64,000 nucleotides of DNA from Maylandia zebra (taxonomy: Eukaryota > Chordata > Actinopteri > Cichliformes > Cichlidae). The stretch lies in the NCBI RefSeq assembly GCF_041146795.1, contig NC_135185.1, positions 10,101,529 to 10,165,528 on the forward strand. The letters are read 5' to 3'. The notes beneath the pieces are model-generated. The model was not told the DNA's origin. It was given only the letters and a program-made list of their open reading frames with translations, and ran no database searches. Every line of letters begins with the position of its first letter. Within the stretch, counting starts at the first letter, position 1. Position numbers and translations under genes: made by a program. Shown one piece after another: positions 45,327-56,155 of the stretch.

Positions 45327-48049
45327 ACTGGAATAAACATAATCAACATGATCAACATTTTACTGCGTGTTATTTCACCATCTTATCGATTCAAATGCTC
45401 CATCCTTATGTGGTTTGCGACATTATGTTTATCTAGAACTCCACTCTGTCTCTAAATGTTTGAAGAATTTTCAAGTTTGGGGTCAAATTTTGAGAATTTG
45501 ACCATAAGTGAAAGTTATGGTGTTATCACCCCATTCGGGGCTTACCTTTCCCATTTTTGATGATATTCCTCCCTATTCTTTGCAAGTACCCCCTGTTGGT
45601 GGTGAGAAACTGTTGGTGTGGTCAAGTGGGTGCTGTAAAAACAAAAGCTCAGGACAGAACAGTTATCAGTCATGTACTTCATACAAAATTAGCATATATC
45701 GAATTTCATATTGATCCTCTGAGTGTAATGGTACATTTTAATTTGAATTTATCAAAGTTAAACACAAGAATTTTTCTTTATTTTGCTCTTGTTCTTGTGC
45801 AGCACCACCTCTCAGCACATGCCCCTGTCGGTTCTATCCTACTTTTAATTTGCTGACTATTTCAAGAAAGCACCTAAAAGACGGGGACCAGTGTTTATTA
45901 TTACATATCTCCATTTTGAATGTGACGAGCCTATCATTCCCCTGTTATTCATAGACCTCAATAGAGGGTTTTTTTTTTTTTGTTTTTTTTTTTATCTCTA
46001 TAAAAGTTAATTGACTCTTTACAGTGTCCCGCTATGGTTAATAATAACATGTTCAGTCATGAGTGAAATCAAACCTTTTCTTCCCTTTAGCATTTAACAT
46101 TCCCAACAATATAATGTGATACATTAATCGAAACACAGCTACTAAAACACGCTTTTCTTAATGCAAACATCAGAAACTCAAAATTAGCAACCAAAGGGTT
46201 CAGTCTGCAGTTCACACTCATGTTAAGCTACAGCCTCCCCCTTTAGTCTCTGTCATCCGTCTGTTCCTGCGAAAACAAAACAAAGCAAGACAAAACATCC
46301 ACTCTTCTTTTACAGGCTGGGTGAATTGTTTGTGGACATTTACTAATCCTAAAGTCAGTACCGTTTTTGTCTCAGTATCAAGTCAGTTAAAACTTTTAGT
46401 CGTCAGTCCATCACAGTCCAGTCACATGCATACATCCACACACATTCATACCAGATATTGCTGATAATGGAGTCTCACGCGCAACCTATTCGAGCCTCCA
46501 TCACCAGCAAGATGACGTCATCATTTTAAAGGAAAACAGTTCCTTGTTTTTTGACTGGATTGACTCGCTGCAATCCTTTTAGGCTCAGGACTTCTCATGT
46601 GATCAATGTCCCATATAAGTGAATTTCTCCAAAGCCCATTACAATCATGGAGAAAAATACGTTGCGACTGTTTCCAGTAAGAATATTTTATAGCGCTTTA
46701 AAGTTCAATCTCTCAGGCCTGGATTAAAGAGCTGATTTGTTAAATCAGGAACTCACAAAATACCAAAATATCACCACCGGTGGATCACACCTCTCAGATG
46801 TTCTTATTTCAGTGCACTGTAACAAAAGCAAAAACAAACGTAACCAATAAAATACTCATATAATAACAAATACTGGGGCCCATTGCAAACATGTCCAAGC
46901 ATAAAACCATCTTTCTCTCTCTTAGAGAAAGAAAACAATCCAAACCTCACTGATAAAACCAACCTAGTGTCAAGCAAAACCCAAAAATCAACCAAAACCT
47001 CACCAGAAAGTTTTTCTCCCTCCCGGGGCAATATTGTGTAGGAATACAGGTACCGTAACTCCTTTTTGCACTGAAAAAAAACATGTTGGATTTACTTGAT
47101 TCAATAGTGGACACTGATTGCACACAAATGTTTTGCTTTGGCAGAAACTTAAACAACTGAGTTAAATCAACACAACCTTTTCATATTTAGTAAACCTGTG
47201 CATTTTGTGTTCATAAAACACGATTGAAACATGTTCAGATGGAGTAAGTTGAGCTCCTGGAATATTTTAATCCTTCCCAATTCTGTCAGTTTATTTCAAC
47301 ACTATTCAGTAACTTTTATCCAAATACTACTTGGTCACTTAAATACTACATGTTGTCTTCATATTGCATACGGTTCAACAAAGTCTAGATCCTGGTTACC
47401 ATAAAAATTGAAGGGGTCTACAACAACTACCATCCTCCTATCTTTATCTCGGTTGCAACAGGGCTGAGAAATAACCCTGAAGTGATAGGTTACCAGGCAG
47501 GGTACACCCCGGACAGCTGACCAGTCTATCAGATAGAAACAAACAGCCGTTTACACTTACATTCATGGATAATTTAGAATCATCAATTAACATAGCTCTA
47601 ATAACTGCATGACTTTTTCTCTCACACTGGAAACCAGAATTTCGTACAGATCTTTAAAGCCTGAGGCAATTGTGTTAAATACACGCGAGATGCTTACGTA
47701 AATCCAAGGGCTGGCCCCTTTTTTTTTTCAGTGTGTTCCTCCTTCAATTAAATCTCACTCACAACAATGTGGCGCTCCGAAATAAGGCTCACACCGTTAA
47801 TTCATCATTTTCACTCTGTACCACTGCTCCTTATCAGGCTATGTGAAGCACAGTAAACAATTCAGTCGAGGCCTTGAGCCATAAACAGACATCATGCACA
47901 GACATTGTTTTCATAACCAAACTGCCTTAGACCCTGTCCCCCAAATCTACACAAGTGCCCTCTGGGTGACATGAACTGCATTTAACCAATAAACAATCAA
48001 TGGCTTCTTGTTGTTGTAACAGATTCTGTATTTGGATGTTTGTGTGCAG
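45327..48049 (-). other. Retrovirus internal region, no gene recognised
   Basis: AT-rich, with T-runs (45,968-45,992) and scattered short frames on both strands. A minus frame at 47,031-46,804 (MPREGEKLSGEVLVDFWVLL) is the best-looking but matches nothing I know. Confidence 0.35.
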
Positions 48050-48330
48050 CATTTGTTAGTAAAGCATTCTTCATTGCATCAGCGTGTGTGTGTATCACTC
48101 TTCATTGCACAAGCGTGTGCATGTGTGTGTGTGTGGATCACTTCTCAGTGAATTGAATCAGCATTTCGATTTGTGTGCGTGTGTGTGTGTCATTTCTCAG
48201 TGAATTGACTCAGCGCGTGTGTGTGTGTGTCAGTTCTCACTCAATCAACGAGTGCATATGTGTTCATATGTGTGTTTCTCTTCATTCTGAGTCAGTGCAT
48301 GTAGATGTGTGTGTTTGTGTTCATCACTTT
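48050..48330. repeat. TG-rich minisatellite
   Basis: Several irregular copies of a unit of about 55 bp combining a GTGTGTGT run with cacttctcagtgaattgaat. Frames crossing it are artefacts. Confidence 0.75.
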
Positions 48331-48334
48331 CCTG

Positions 48335-49260
48335 TTCTGGTGTTCTGGGTAAACCACGGCCTGAAGCGTGCCCTGGGGTCCTGCCCTCCTCCATTTCAGT
48401 CCGTTTGCATCCATTGGTGCTGCTGCTCAAAGTTCTGTCCATACTGGTTCTGGCCCCAATTGAGGCAGTCCTTTTCTCCGGTGTCCTGCATCTTCTCCTT
48501 GTTCCACTCCTCCTTAACTTGACCCTTTTGCTTCTGTAGCTCCTTCAGGGCTTGCTCCTGCTGTTGGAGCTTTTTCGTCAGGTTTGGTGACCTCCTGCTC
48601 CAGCAAGCTCCGGCCTGATTTCAAGTCCTGTGTCTGGGACTCCAAGCCTGACTGATGGGTTCGATTATCAGCCAGCTCCTCCTGAGGCATGCTCAGTTTC
48701 TGCTCTGATGCCCTGAGCTCTTACTGAGGGCAGAAACCTCAGAGTCTTTTCCGTACAAGTCAGATTGAAGTCCATTGATGTTTCCCTTGCTTTGCTCCAC
48801 GGCCTTCTGCAGCTCTGCTGTTCGGCTCTTCTCAGAGTTCAGCTCCTGGCCGAGCCCCGACACCTGTGCCTTCAGCTTATTTTCTTCTGGTGCTTTTGTC
48901 CATTCTGAGGTGCCTCCTGACCTCAGTTACTCCTCCTGTCTCTGGCACGCCCTTTTTGCTGCCCGATCATCAGTGTTGGTCCGTCACTGTTCTGCACAGT
49001 TTTAATGCAGAGTTGTTAAGGTCAGCATTCTTTTGCTCGGCCTCACTTTTCATCTGGGCTTAATGGGCGTCTCGTCCCCGCTCTGTCAGCTGAAGCTGTC
49101 TGGAAATCTCCCCCGTGTAGTGAAATGGGCCTTGGATTTAACGCTCTCCGTCTCCGCTGCATGAGATCGTTTTCCTGCAGCAGTGTTGACATTTTCAGGT
49201 TGTTGTTGTGGGTCCAGCTGCTGTAGCATTTGGTCAGGGTCACATCAAAGATGGTAGAGG
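48335..49260 (-). pseudogene. Coiled-coil protein remnant in retrovirus sense orientation
   Basis: On minus the sequence encodes Glu/Gln/Lys/Leu-rich heptads in several frames: NLKMSTLLQENDLMQ, LGQELNSEKSRTAELQKAVE, LQSDLYGKDSEVSAL, and then EQALKELQKQKGQVKEEWNK. Frameshifts and stops interrupt it. It resembles long vertebrate coiled-coil proteins (EEA1, kinectin or ribosome-binding protein 1 type) more than any retroviral product, but I cannot identify it. No introns are evident across about 900 bp, so it may derive from a host mRNA captured by the element or a separate processed copy. There is no clear poly(A) at its 3' side. Confidence 0.5.
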
Positions 49261-49638
49261 AGAGAGCAAAGATGGTAGAGGGGAGAGCAGGTACATGTTA
49301 AAATTCTTACGATCATGTTTAAAAGCCCAAAAAAGGAATTTTCCTTCATTCAGTAATCACTTGTATTAATCAATCAGCAGAAAACATGTCACAATTTGAA
49401 TCTTCTAACCACTAAATTTGTCGTGTCATCACTGGATGGTCAGACCAGTGTCTTTTTTTTTTTGAAGTTAAGTTGTTGTCCTGCAACCCAGAGAGTTTAT
49501 TTGTTAGTAGTGGACAAACTTTATCATTTAACAACAGGTGTATGTTAAGTTTCGCTGCTTTAACCTTGCTGGAAAATCTTCAGGTGTTCATGAATGTAAG
49601 CTGTTTCTTCATTGCGTGTATGTGCGTTTGTAGGTGGG

Positions 49639-49845
49639 TTAATTGAACTTTTTTCTCAAACAAGGCATTTCTCTAACACGTGCCTCTCTCTCACATTTCT
49701 CTGCTTGTGTGTGTTTTTGTTTCACCTTTTGTTGTGATGCTCCGGACGCCTTCCCAACCTCCACAAGTCTGTTGGCCCCAATTTTATGTGTTAAAACTTC
49801 TCTTAATTTCTCCTCTAATTCTCTGCTAGCTGCTGTCTTTTCCAC
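49639..49845 (-). CDS. Small basic coiled-coil frame, unidentified
   Basis: A 68-codon minus frame starting MEKTAASRELEEKLREVLTH. It is highly charged (Lys and Glu) and would form helix. It lies in retrovirus sense orientation, between the primer site and the coiled-coil remnant, where a gag start could lie, but no gag motif is present. It could also be the 5' part of the same coiled-coil gene. Confidence 0.3.
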   Translation of the reverse strand: MEKTAASRELEEKLREVLTHKIGANRLVEVGKASGASQQKVKQKHTQAEKCEREARVREMPCLRKKFN

Positions 49846-51059
49846 AGCTGCTGATTCTTGCTGAGTGTGGTTTCCATTACTATAATTTTGCTTCGGCCGC
49901 TGTGCTTGTGGGGGGCAGTTGGTCCAGGCCCGTAGCCACCTGTATTAACACACTAAAAGATTTATTTAATATCATTTTCATCACTGTTAAATAGACCAGC
50001 AGGCAACACGCCCACCTTTACAGTGCAGACTACATGCCAGTCTCCCAACACACTCCTCTCTCTACTTCTCAATAATTCTCCACTCTCCCTTTATTTCTCC
50101 TTTCTCTACGTCAGTTTTAAAACCCAACATCTTTCACACCACAAAACTGAAACAAATCACCCCCGTATTTATCACACAATCTTACTCTGCCGACTGAAGT
50201 GCCGGTCTAAATCATGCACGATTTGTCTCTTCTATATCAAAACCCAGCCAAACATCAAACATTCACCGTAGTCATTCAAAACCTTATTTGTAATATTATA
50301 ATCAGCAAAATCAGCGTTTTAATTACAGGCATGTATCATTGTTTGCAAATCATAATTATAAAACTCAATAACACGCTAAACAGCAAGAAAAAGTCCTCTG
50401 TGCGCTTCACAGCAGCCACCTCATTTGCATGTTCACACACCGTCTAAAAATAGCTCGCAGCGCTGCAGCTGCACGTCACACACAGTCTCACACACAGCTC
50501 TATTATTTTATATTACAAAGACGTCTTATATTTACAGTCACTCTCAGGCCTGACAGCTTTAGCGCCTACACAATTTTGACAAATTTAAGTTAACGGGTCC
50601 AACCGAAGAAAGTCCAACTTTTTTGTGATCAATTAACCAGTATCAGCCTCTAACTGTATCTGGCCTCATCTCTAAAGTCCCTAACTCAATTTAACAGTGT
50701 CCAAAAAAGCGCAGATACCGTTTAACACGGTAAAGTGGTGCAACCACTAGTTATTCTGGAGTGCCCCAAGCTCCACAGTGACCAACTGACTATCCCTCAA
50801 AGAGGACAATGCCTAGGCGTCCCCGACCTTGGCAAGCGTTACCTCTGAGCACTGCGCTTCTTAGCAGCCTCTAACTGCCGTCCTATAATAATTTATAACA
50901 CTTTAAAACAACAGTCAACCCCCCAAAACAAGAGTATGACTGAGGCAGGTGCAATCTAGTGGTCAATGGAGATTCTAACTCACAAAATGACCAGCTCAGG
51001 TCCACCATATAACCAATGGAGCCTCTAACTCACAAAATGACCAATTCCCTACCAAACTA
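49846..51059 (-). other. Retrovirus leader region, no gene recognised
   Basis: Between the primer site and the first minus frame. Contains scattered copies of ctaactcacaaaatgacca (50,970 and 51,029 areas) and cctctaactg motifs, i.e. diverged repeats related to those at 51,060-51,165. Confidence 0.4.
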
Positions 51060-51165
51060 CTTGAACCTCTAACTCAATTTCTTAGCAGCGTCTAACTGCA
51101 TTAAACACTTGAGCCTCTAACTCAATTTCTTAGCAGCCTCTAACTGTATTAAACACTTGAGATTT
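51060..51165. repeat. Tandem repeat of about 48 bp in the retrovirus leader
   Basis: Two consecutive copies of cctctaactcaatttcttag plus cagcgtctaactgcattaaa plus cacttgag with few changes. They lie 220-330 bp downstream of the primer site on the coding strand. Confidence 0.8.
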
Positions 51166-51383
51166 TTTCATCAAAATCAAAACAGACATCTACCAGTAAT
51201 TTCAGTGAGTAGACTTTAATTTTATCATATCAAATTTGGCACACTTTGGAAATAGATTCAACAGGTAGTGCCTTACCTTTGTATAAGCTGGCTTATGCCC
51301 ACTCACGTCAGACCACTGGCTTGTGCCTGTCCGTTCGACAACCTCGGACCGTCCAAACCTCCAACTTCCACCCCAATACCACA

Positions 51384-51396
51384 GGACGAGCCCCCA
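51384..51396 (-). promoter_or_regulatory. Primer binding site, tRNA-Pro type
   Basis: On minus, TGGGGGCTCGTCC starts 3 nt after the 5' LTR. It matches the first 13 nt of the tRNA-Pro site used by murine leukaemia virus-type retroviruses; the next bases differ. Confidence 0.82.
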
Positions 51397-51399
51397 AAC

Positions 51400-51966
51400 T
51401 GTTACGAATTCAAATATTGGGGATGGATACAAGAGGAAAAACCACAATAACAACACTGGTCCGGCCGGGTTGAGTCAAACGATGATTTTAATGATCACAC
51501 GCGTGGGAGATGGACACCGTACGCAGACAGCATCAGATCTCAAAATGGTGGAGCATTGATCAAACTCTTATAGCCTCTAGTGGCCCCCACCTTATCATAA
51601 AAGCCTAAACATTCACATGCTTTCTCTCACACAGCGTCTAAGCTACGACCTTGGCTCCCTGTTTATCTGCTCCTGCTGAGATGGGGCAGAAAACTCCAGT
51701 ATGTTCTGTTCTCTTCTAATCAGACAAATAAGGCGATGACTTTCTGCGAACAGTATTTCTTATAACTCAGCAGTATAATGCATCATAAAACAATATCATT
51801 CATTCACAATAAATCAGCAGTCTAATGTAATGCAAATCAGTTTAACAAATGCAATAGTTATCACCTTCTTCTAATTCAGGAGAATAATGCAAACTAAAAC
51901 TACATAATAATTCACAATCTTTAATTAGGGGTCTAACATGGCATAAAATAATATTATAATCCCACA
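51400..51966 (-). repeat. 5' LTR of the retrovirus-like element
   Basis: 567 bp. Transcription would run leftward from here. Confidence 0.9.
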
Positions 51967-51970
51967 AGGG

Positions 51971-52282
51971 ACATACAGCATTCTGGTAAGGACTCGAGGG
52001 GGTATACGCCATGCTTTGGTGGACACGGGCTGCACGCAGACCCTCGTGCACCAAGGCTTGGTTCGCCCCGGGGCATTGCTGGAGGCAGAATGGGTGGAGG
52101 TGAAGTGTGTTCATGGTGATGTTCACAGGTATCCCATAGTGCCGCTGTTATTAAGGTATAAGGGCAAAACGAATAGAGTAACGGCTACGGTTAGCCCGCG
52201 CCTGTCGCATCCCCTAATTCTGGGCACGAATTGGCCGGGGTTTCATCATCTGTTGGGACAGTATGCGGGGATGCGATCATGA
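51971..52282 (+). pseudogene. Aspartic protease of the Gmr1-type element
   Basis: The Gypsy frame resumes after the retrovirus: YSILVRTRGGIRHALVDTGC carries the catalytic D-T-G, and HPLILGTNWPG is the C-terminal LG(M/T)DW-like motif of retroelement proteases. Frame closes with TGA at 52,280-52,282 where the frame would otherwise run on into the integrase, probably a former CGA. Confidence 0.85.
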
Positions 52283-52702
52283 CCGTTAGTAGCATTTAGT
52301 GTCTGCGCGGCGCTCAGCGGTGACGCGGGGTCGTCCGACACTGACTCCGGGGAGGGGGAGACGGCGGGTCCTTCATGGGAAGCCCCGCCGGCTCCGGAAG
52401 TTTCCCCCACGGGTGATTTCCCACTGGAGCAGTCTCGTGATGACACCCTACGCTCAGCCTTTGACCAGGTGATTGAGATTGATGGTCACGTGGTGCGCCC
52501 TGAAGCCGTGCGGACCTACCCGCGCTTCATTTTATCAAAAGATAGGTTATATCGAGTGAGTCGTGACACTCGCACGGAGGAGACACACACCCAGTTGTTG
52601 GTGCCGCAGGGCCGCTGGGAAACGATTTTCCAGGCGGCTCATTATAACCCCATGGCAGGGCATATGGGATACGAAAAAACTCTGGAGCGAATAACGGTCT
52701 GA
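52283..52702 (+). pseudogene. Linker and integrase zinc-binding region, 5' part
   Basis: In frame with the protease. An acidic Ser/Glu/Pro-rich linker is followed by QGRWETIFQAAHYNPMAGHM and GYEKTLERITV, the first half (two His) of the HHCC integrase zinc finger. A TGA at 52,700-52,702 separates it from the CTSCLDC half. Confidence 0.85.
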
Positions 52703-55033
52703 TTTTATTGGCCGGGCATCCGCTCGGATGTGCGCCGCTGGTGCACGTCCTGCCTGGATTGCCAACTTGTTAATCAGCCGGCCATACCAAAAGCGCCTTT
52801 GCTTCCGCTCCCGCTCATAGAGGTCCCGTTTGAGCACATTGGCATGGACCTCATCGGGCCGTTTCATCGGAGTGCACGCGGCTACCGCTTTGTATTAGTC
52901 CTGGTGGATTATGCAACGCGGTACCCGGAAGCAGTCCCGCTGCGCAACATCTCTGCAAAGAGTGTGGCGCAGGCACTGTTTCAGGTCATCTCCCGAGTCG
53001 GAATCCCGAAAGAGATACTGACTGACCAGGGCACGTCGTTTATGTCTCGTACACTGCGGGAACTGTACGAATTACTGGGCATTAAATCTATTCAGACCAG
53101 CGTCTACCACACTCAGACGGATGGGCTGGTGGAGCGGCTGAATAAGACTTTAAAGTCCATGATTCGTAAGTTCATTAACGAGGATGAACGCAATTGGGAT
53201 CGCTGGCTAGACCCTCTGTTATTTGCAGTGCGGGAGGTGCCCCAGGCCTCCACGGGATTTTCTCCCTTTGAACTGCTGTTCGGCAGGAAGCCGCGTGGGG
53301 TGCTCGACCTGATTAAAGAAAGCTGGGAGGACAGTCCGAGCCCCGCCAAGAATGAGATTCAGTACGTGTTGGACCTGAGAGCAAAACTCCACACTTTGGG
53401 GAGGTTGTCACGGGAGAATTTGCTCCAGGCTCAGCAGCGTCAGCAACGCCTGTATGACAGAGGGGCTAGACTCAGGCAATTTTCACCGGGAGAAAAAGTG
53501 CTTGTATTACTCCCTTCTTCCAGCTCAAAGTTGCTTGCCAAGTGGCAAGGACCCTTTGTGGTCACACGGCGAGTCGGGGACGTTGACTATGAGGTCGCTC
53601 GGTCGGACAGGGGAGGGGCCACGCAGATTTATCACCTCAATCTCCTTAAAGAGTGGAGAGAGGTTGAAACCGCTTCTCTGGTAAGCCTGGTTAAGGAGAG
53701 AGGTGAGTTGGGGCCGGAGGTGCCAAATTCCATCATCCCCGCCTCCCTCCCTTGTGATGACCATCTCACACACGCGTTACAACAGCGTTTTGCTGATGTG
53801 TTCTCCCCCCTGCCCGGCCGAACGTCTCTCATTGAGCATCATTTTGTAACGCAGCCTGGCGTGACGGTGCGTTCACGGCCCTACAGGCTTCCTGAGCATA
53901 AACGGCAAATCGTTCAGAGGGAATTGGCTGAAATGCTGAAAATGGGAGTGATAGAAGAGTCGCACAGCGCCTGGTGTAGCCCCATCGTTCTTGTGGTGAA
54001 GAAGGATGGGTCTATACGGTTCTGTGTCGACTATCGCAAGGGGAATGAAGTGTCACGTTTTGATGCTTATCCCATGCCCCGGGTCGACGAGCTCCTGGAT
54101 CGGCTGGGCACGGCCCGTTTTTTCACGACACTGGATTTAACCAAGGGCTACTGGCAGATTCCCTTGTCTGCCGAGTCCAAGGAGAAAACGGCCTTCTCCA
54201 CTCCGTACGGGTTGTACCAATTCGTTACGCTTCCGTTCGGCTTGTTCGGAGCCCCTGCCACCTTTCAGCGCCTCATGGACCGGGTGCTGCGTCCGCACGC
54301 TGCATATGCTGCTGCCTACCTGGATGACGTGATCACCCACAGCGACACCTGGGCGGAGCATGTGCAGCGGGTGGCCGCGGTCCTGGAGTCCCTGAGGAGG
54401 GCGGGGCTCACGGCCAACCCGAAGAAGTGTGTGGTTGGACGGAGGGAGGTACAGTATCTGGGGTACCACTTGGGGGGCGGGCAGGTGCATCCACAGGTGG
54501 AGAAGACGGTGGCTATCGCATCCTGCCCACGCCCCAAGACTAAAAAGGAGGTGAGACGGTTTCTGGGGCTGGCAGGTTACTATCGCCGTTTCGTGCCAGG
54601 GTTTGTGCAGCTGACCAGCCCCTTGACCGATCTCACCCGAAAGGGTGCTCCAGATCTGGTTCAGTGGACGGGGCCGTGCCAGGCGGCGTTTGTGCAGGTG
54701 AAAAAGTCTCTCTGTGGGGAGCCGCTGCTTCACACTCCTAACTTTTCCCTCCCTTTTGTTTTGCAGACTGACGCCTCGAACAGAGGGCTGGGGGCCGTTT
54801 TGTCCCAGCAGGTAAGGGGGGTCGACCGTCCCGTTCTTTACATCAGCCGGAAGCTAGCAGAGCGTGAAAGACGGTACAGCACTGTGGAGAAGGAGTGCTT
54901 GGCTATCCGGTGGGCGGTCGACTCCCTTCGCTATTACCTCCTGGGGCGCTCATTCACCCTCTGCTCGGACCACACCCCGCTGCAGTGGCTCCACCGCATG
55001 AAGGATGCCAACGCCCGGATCACCCGGTGGTAA
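52703..55033 (+). pseudogene. Integrase-RT-RNase H region of the Gmr1-type element
   Basis: Open for 776 codons. Order along the frame (numbered from the Met at 52,730): CTSCLDC zinc-finger half at about 4; integrase core with GMDLIGPF, LTDQGTSF and YHTQTDGLVERLNKTL (D, D, E); a GPFVV-type GPY/F module at about 275; then reverse transcriptase with FCVDYRKGN, LDLTKGYWQIPL, PFGLFGAPATFQ and YLDD; RNase H with LQTDASNRGLGAVLSQ and TVEKECLAI. Integrase therefore precedes RT. The frame ends in TAA at 55,031-55,033, where the family has Tyr, and RNase H continues beyond it (FKFKVVHRPGVQMAVADFLS). Confidence 0.92.
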
Positions 55034-55116
55034 CTGGCTTTGCAGCCCTTTAAGTTCAAGGTGGTCCATAGGCCGGGGGTGCAGATGGCGGTGGCCGATT
55101 TCCTCTCTCGCTTGCG

Positions 55117-55133
55117 GGGGGGGGGGGGGGGGA
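55117..55133. repeat. Poly-G tract near the 3' LTR
   Basis: A run of about 16 G after the last RNase H residues (FLSRLR). It may serve as, or be derived from, a polypurine tract. A second purine-rich stretch (cggtgggggtg) directly touches the 3' LTR. Confidence 0.75.
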
Positions 55134-55181
55134 GTAGGTTCGGCCGGACGGCTCCCCGGCCTCAGTCGGGCGGTGGGGGTG

Positions 55182-55471
55182 TGTGGCGGAGGTGTGGTCC
55201 CGGGCGCGGCTGCAGGGGAGGAGTGGTGCAGTGAGCTCAACGGGGCGGTGCTGGAGATGCCGGTGAGAACAGCTGATGGTGATTTGGACTGATGGTGGTT
55301 TCCTTCCCTTTTTATAGTGAGACGGAGAGGAGCGGGAGACAGGGAAATCAGCTGGGACCAACAGCTGTCAGACTGTGCTCAGCCATAACCCAGGGAAAAC
55401 TATAAATAAATGTGGAATCTGGTGATAAAGACCTGTGTGTGTGTGTGTACCTGTGTGTAGTGCATTTCACA
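55182..55471 (+). repeat. 3' LTR of the Gmr1-type element
   Basis: 290 bp. Differs from the 5' LTR by about four substitutions and two extra GT units. Confidence 0.92.
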
Positions 55472-55476
55472 TAAGT

Positions 55477-55809
55477 ATTCTGTGAAAAAATGTTCCCCAT
55501 CATTTCTTATGGCTTAATATTAGTTCTGCACATGCACAATGGCTGAATTAAAAGGCTTGTTAGCAGGATGTGACATGATGAACTGCCAATATCTAGACAA
55601 CAGACAAGACCAACTTCCTCATTTCACTGTCACATGATCAGTAGTTACAGGCCAGGTGTGGCACTCTCTGGAATGGTTCCAACATGGAGAGCAGCACACC
55701 TGGAGGGAAAGGTGGAGAAGATTAGGTTCCAGGTTAGAGCTCAACAGGTATGACATCTGACCTTGGCCAGTTGATGAGCCGTTTTGGTGACAGCTTATCC
55801 TGATAGTCG
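55477..55809. other. Host flank right of the Gmr1-type element
   Basis: Directly continues the sequence broken at 28,793. No gene or repeat recognised, and no IRG exon. Confidence 0.35.
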
Positions 55810-56155
55810 ATGTTGAGTGATGAAAATGATCCTTCCTGTCTTCATCACAGCTGTTGTGGCTGGCCTCAAAGAAATCAAAACAGATCTGATGGCTCCGGTT
55901 TGTTCATCCTGTCTTCCTTCTCTCACCCCGCCCCTCCCTGATCCTGGTTCTGCCGGAGGTTTCTTCCTGTTAAAAGGGAGTTTTTCCTTCCCACTGTCGC
56001 CAAAGTGCTGCTCATAGGGGTCATATGATTGTTGGGTTTTTCTCTGTTTGTATTAGTGCATGATCTACTGTGCAATATAAAGCACCTTGAGGCGACTGTT
56101 GATGTAATTTGGCACTATATAAATAAAAGTGAATTGAATTTAATTGAATTGAACC
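55810..56155 (+). mobile_element. L2/Maui LINE 3' UTR fragment
   Basis: ttctgccggaggtttcttcc, gggtcatatgattgttgggt and the tatataaataaaagtgaatt tail match the L2 copy at 58,300-58,571. Confidence 0.85.

Larger units (their letters stand above)
36772..51966 (-). mobile_element. Endogenous retrovirus-like element, 15.2 kb with nested insertions
   Basis: Target duplications AGGG, 4 bp (36,768-36,771 and 51,967-51,970). LTRs of 567 bp (36,772-37,338 and 51,400-51,966) differ at about five or six sites. On minus it starts TGTGGGATTA and ends TTCGTAACA. A tRNA-Pro primer site follows the 5' LTR, and AGGGGGAG precedes the 3' LTR. These are gammaretrovirus-like features. Without the nested hAT and Tc1 elements the internal region is about 8.9 kb. 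I could not recognise gag, protease, reverse transcriptase or integrase in it. Only a possible envelope tail and a coiled-coil frame in sense orientation are seen, so it is degraded or was a nonautonomous derivative. Confidence 0.82.
28794..55471 (+). mobile_element. Gypsy/Gmr1-type LTR retrotransposon, expanded by nested insertions
   Basis: Target duplications TAAGT lie at 28,789-28,793 and 55,472-55,476. LTRs of 286 and 290 bp start TGTGGCGG and end TTTCACA, differing by about four substitutions and two GT units. Its own parts are gag (29,116-29,738 and 36,384-36,771), protease (51,971-52,282) and integrase-RT-RNase H (52,283-55,110). Removing the two large insertions leaves about 4.8 kb. 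Integrase precedes reverse transcriptase, the order of the Gmr1 group described in cod and other deuterostomes and unlike standard Gypsy. Several stop codons make it inactive. Confidence 0.9.

Noticed and set aside
48175..48522. Cys/Val/Ser-rich plus-strand frame
   Set aside because: Crosses the TG minisatellite and the antisense of the coiled-coil remnant.
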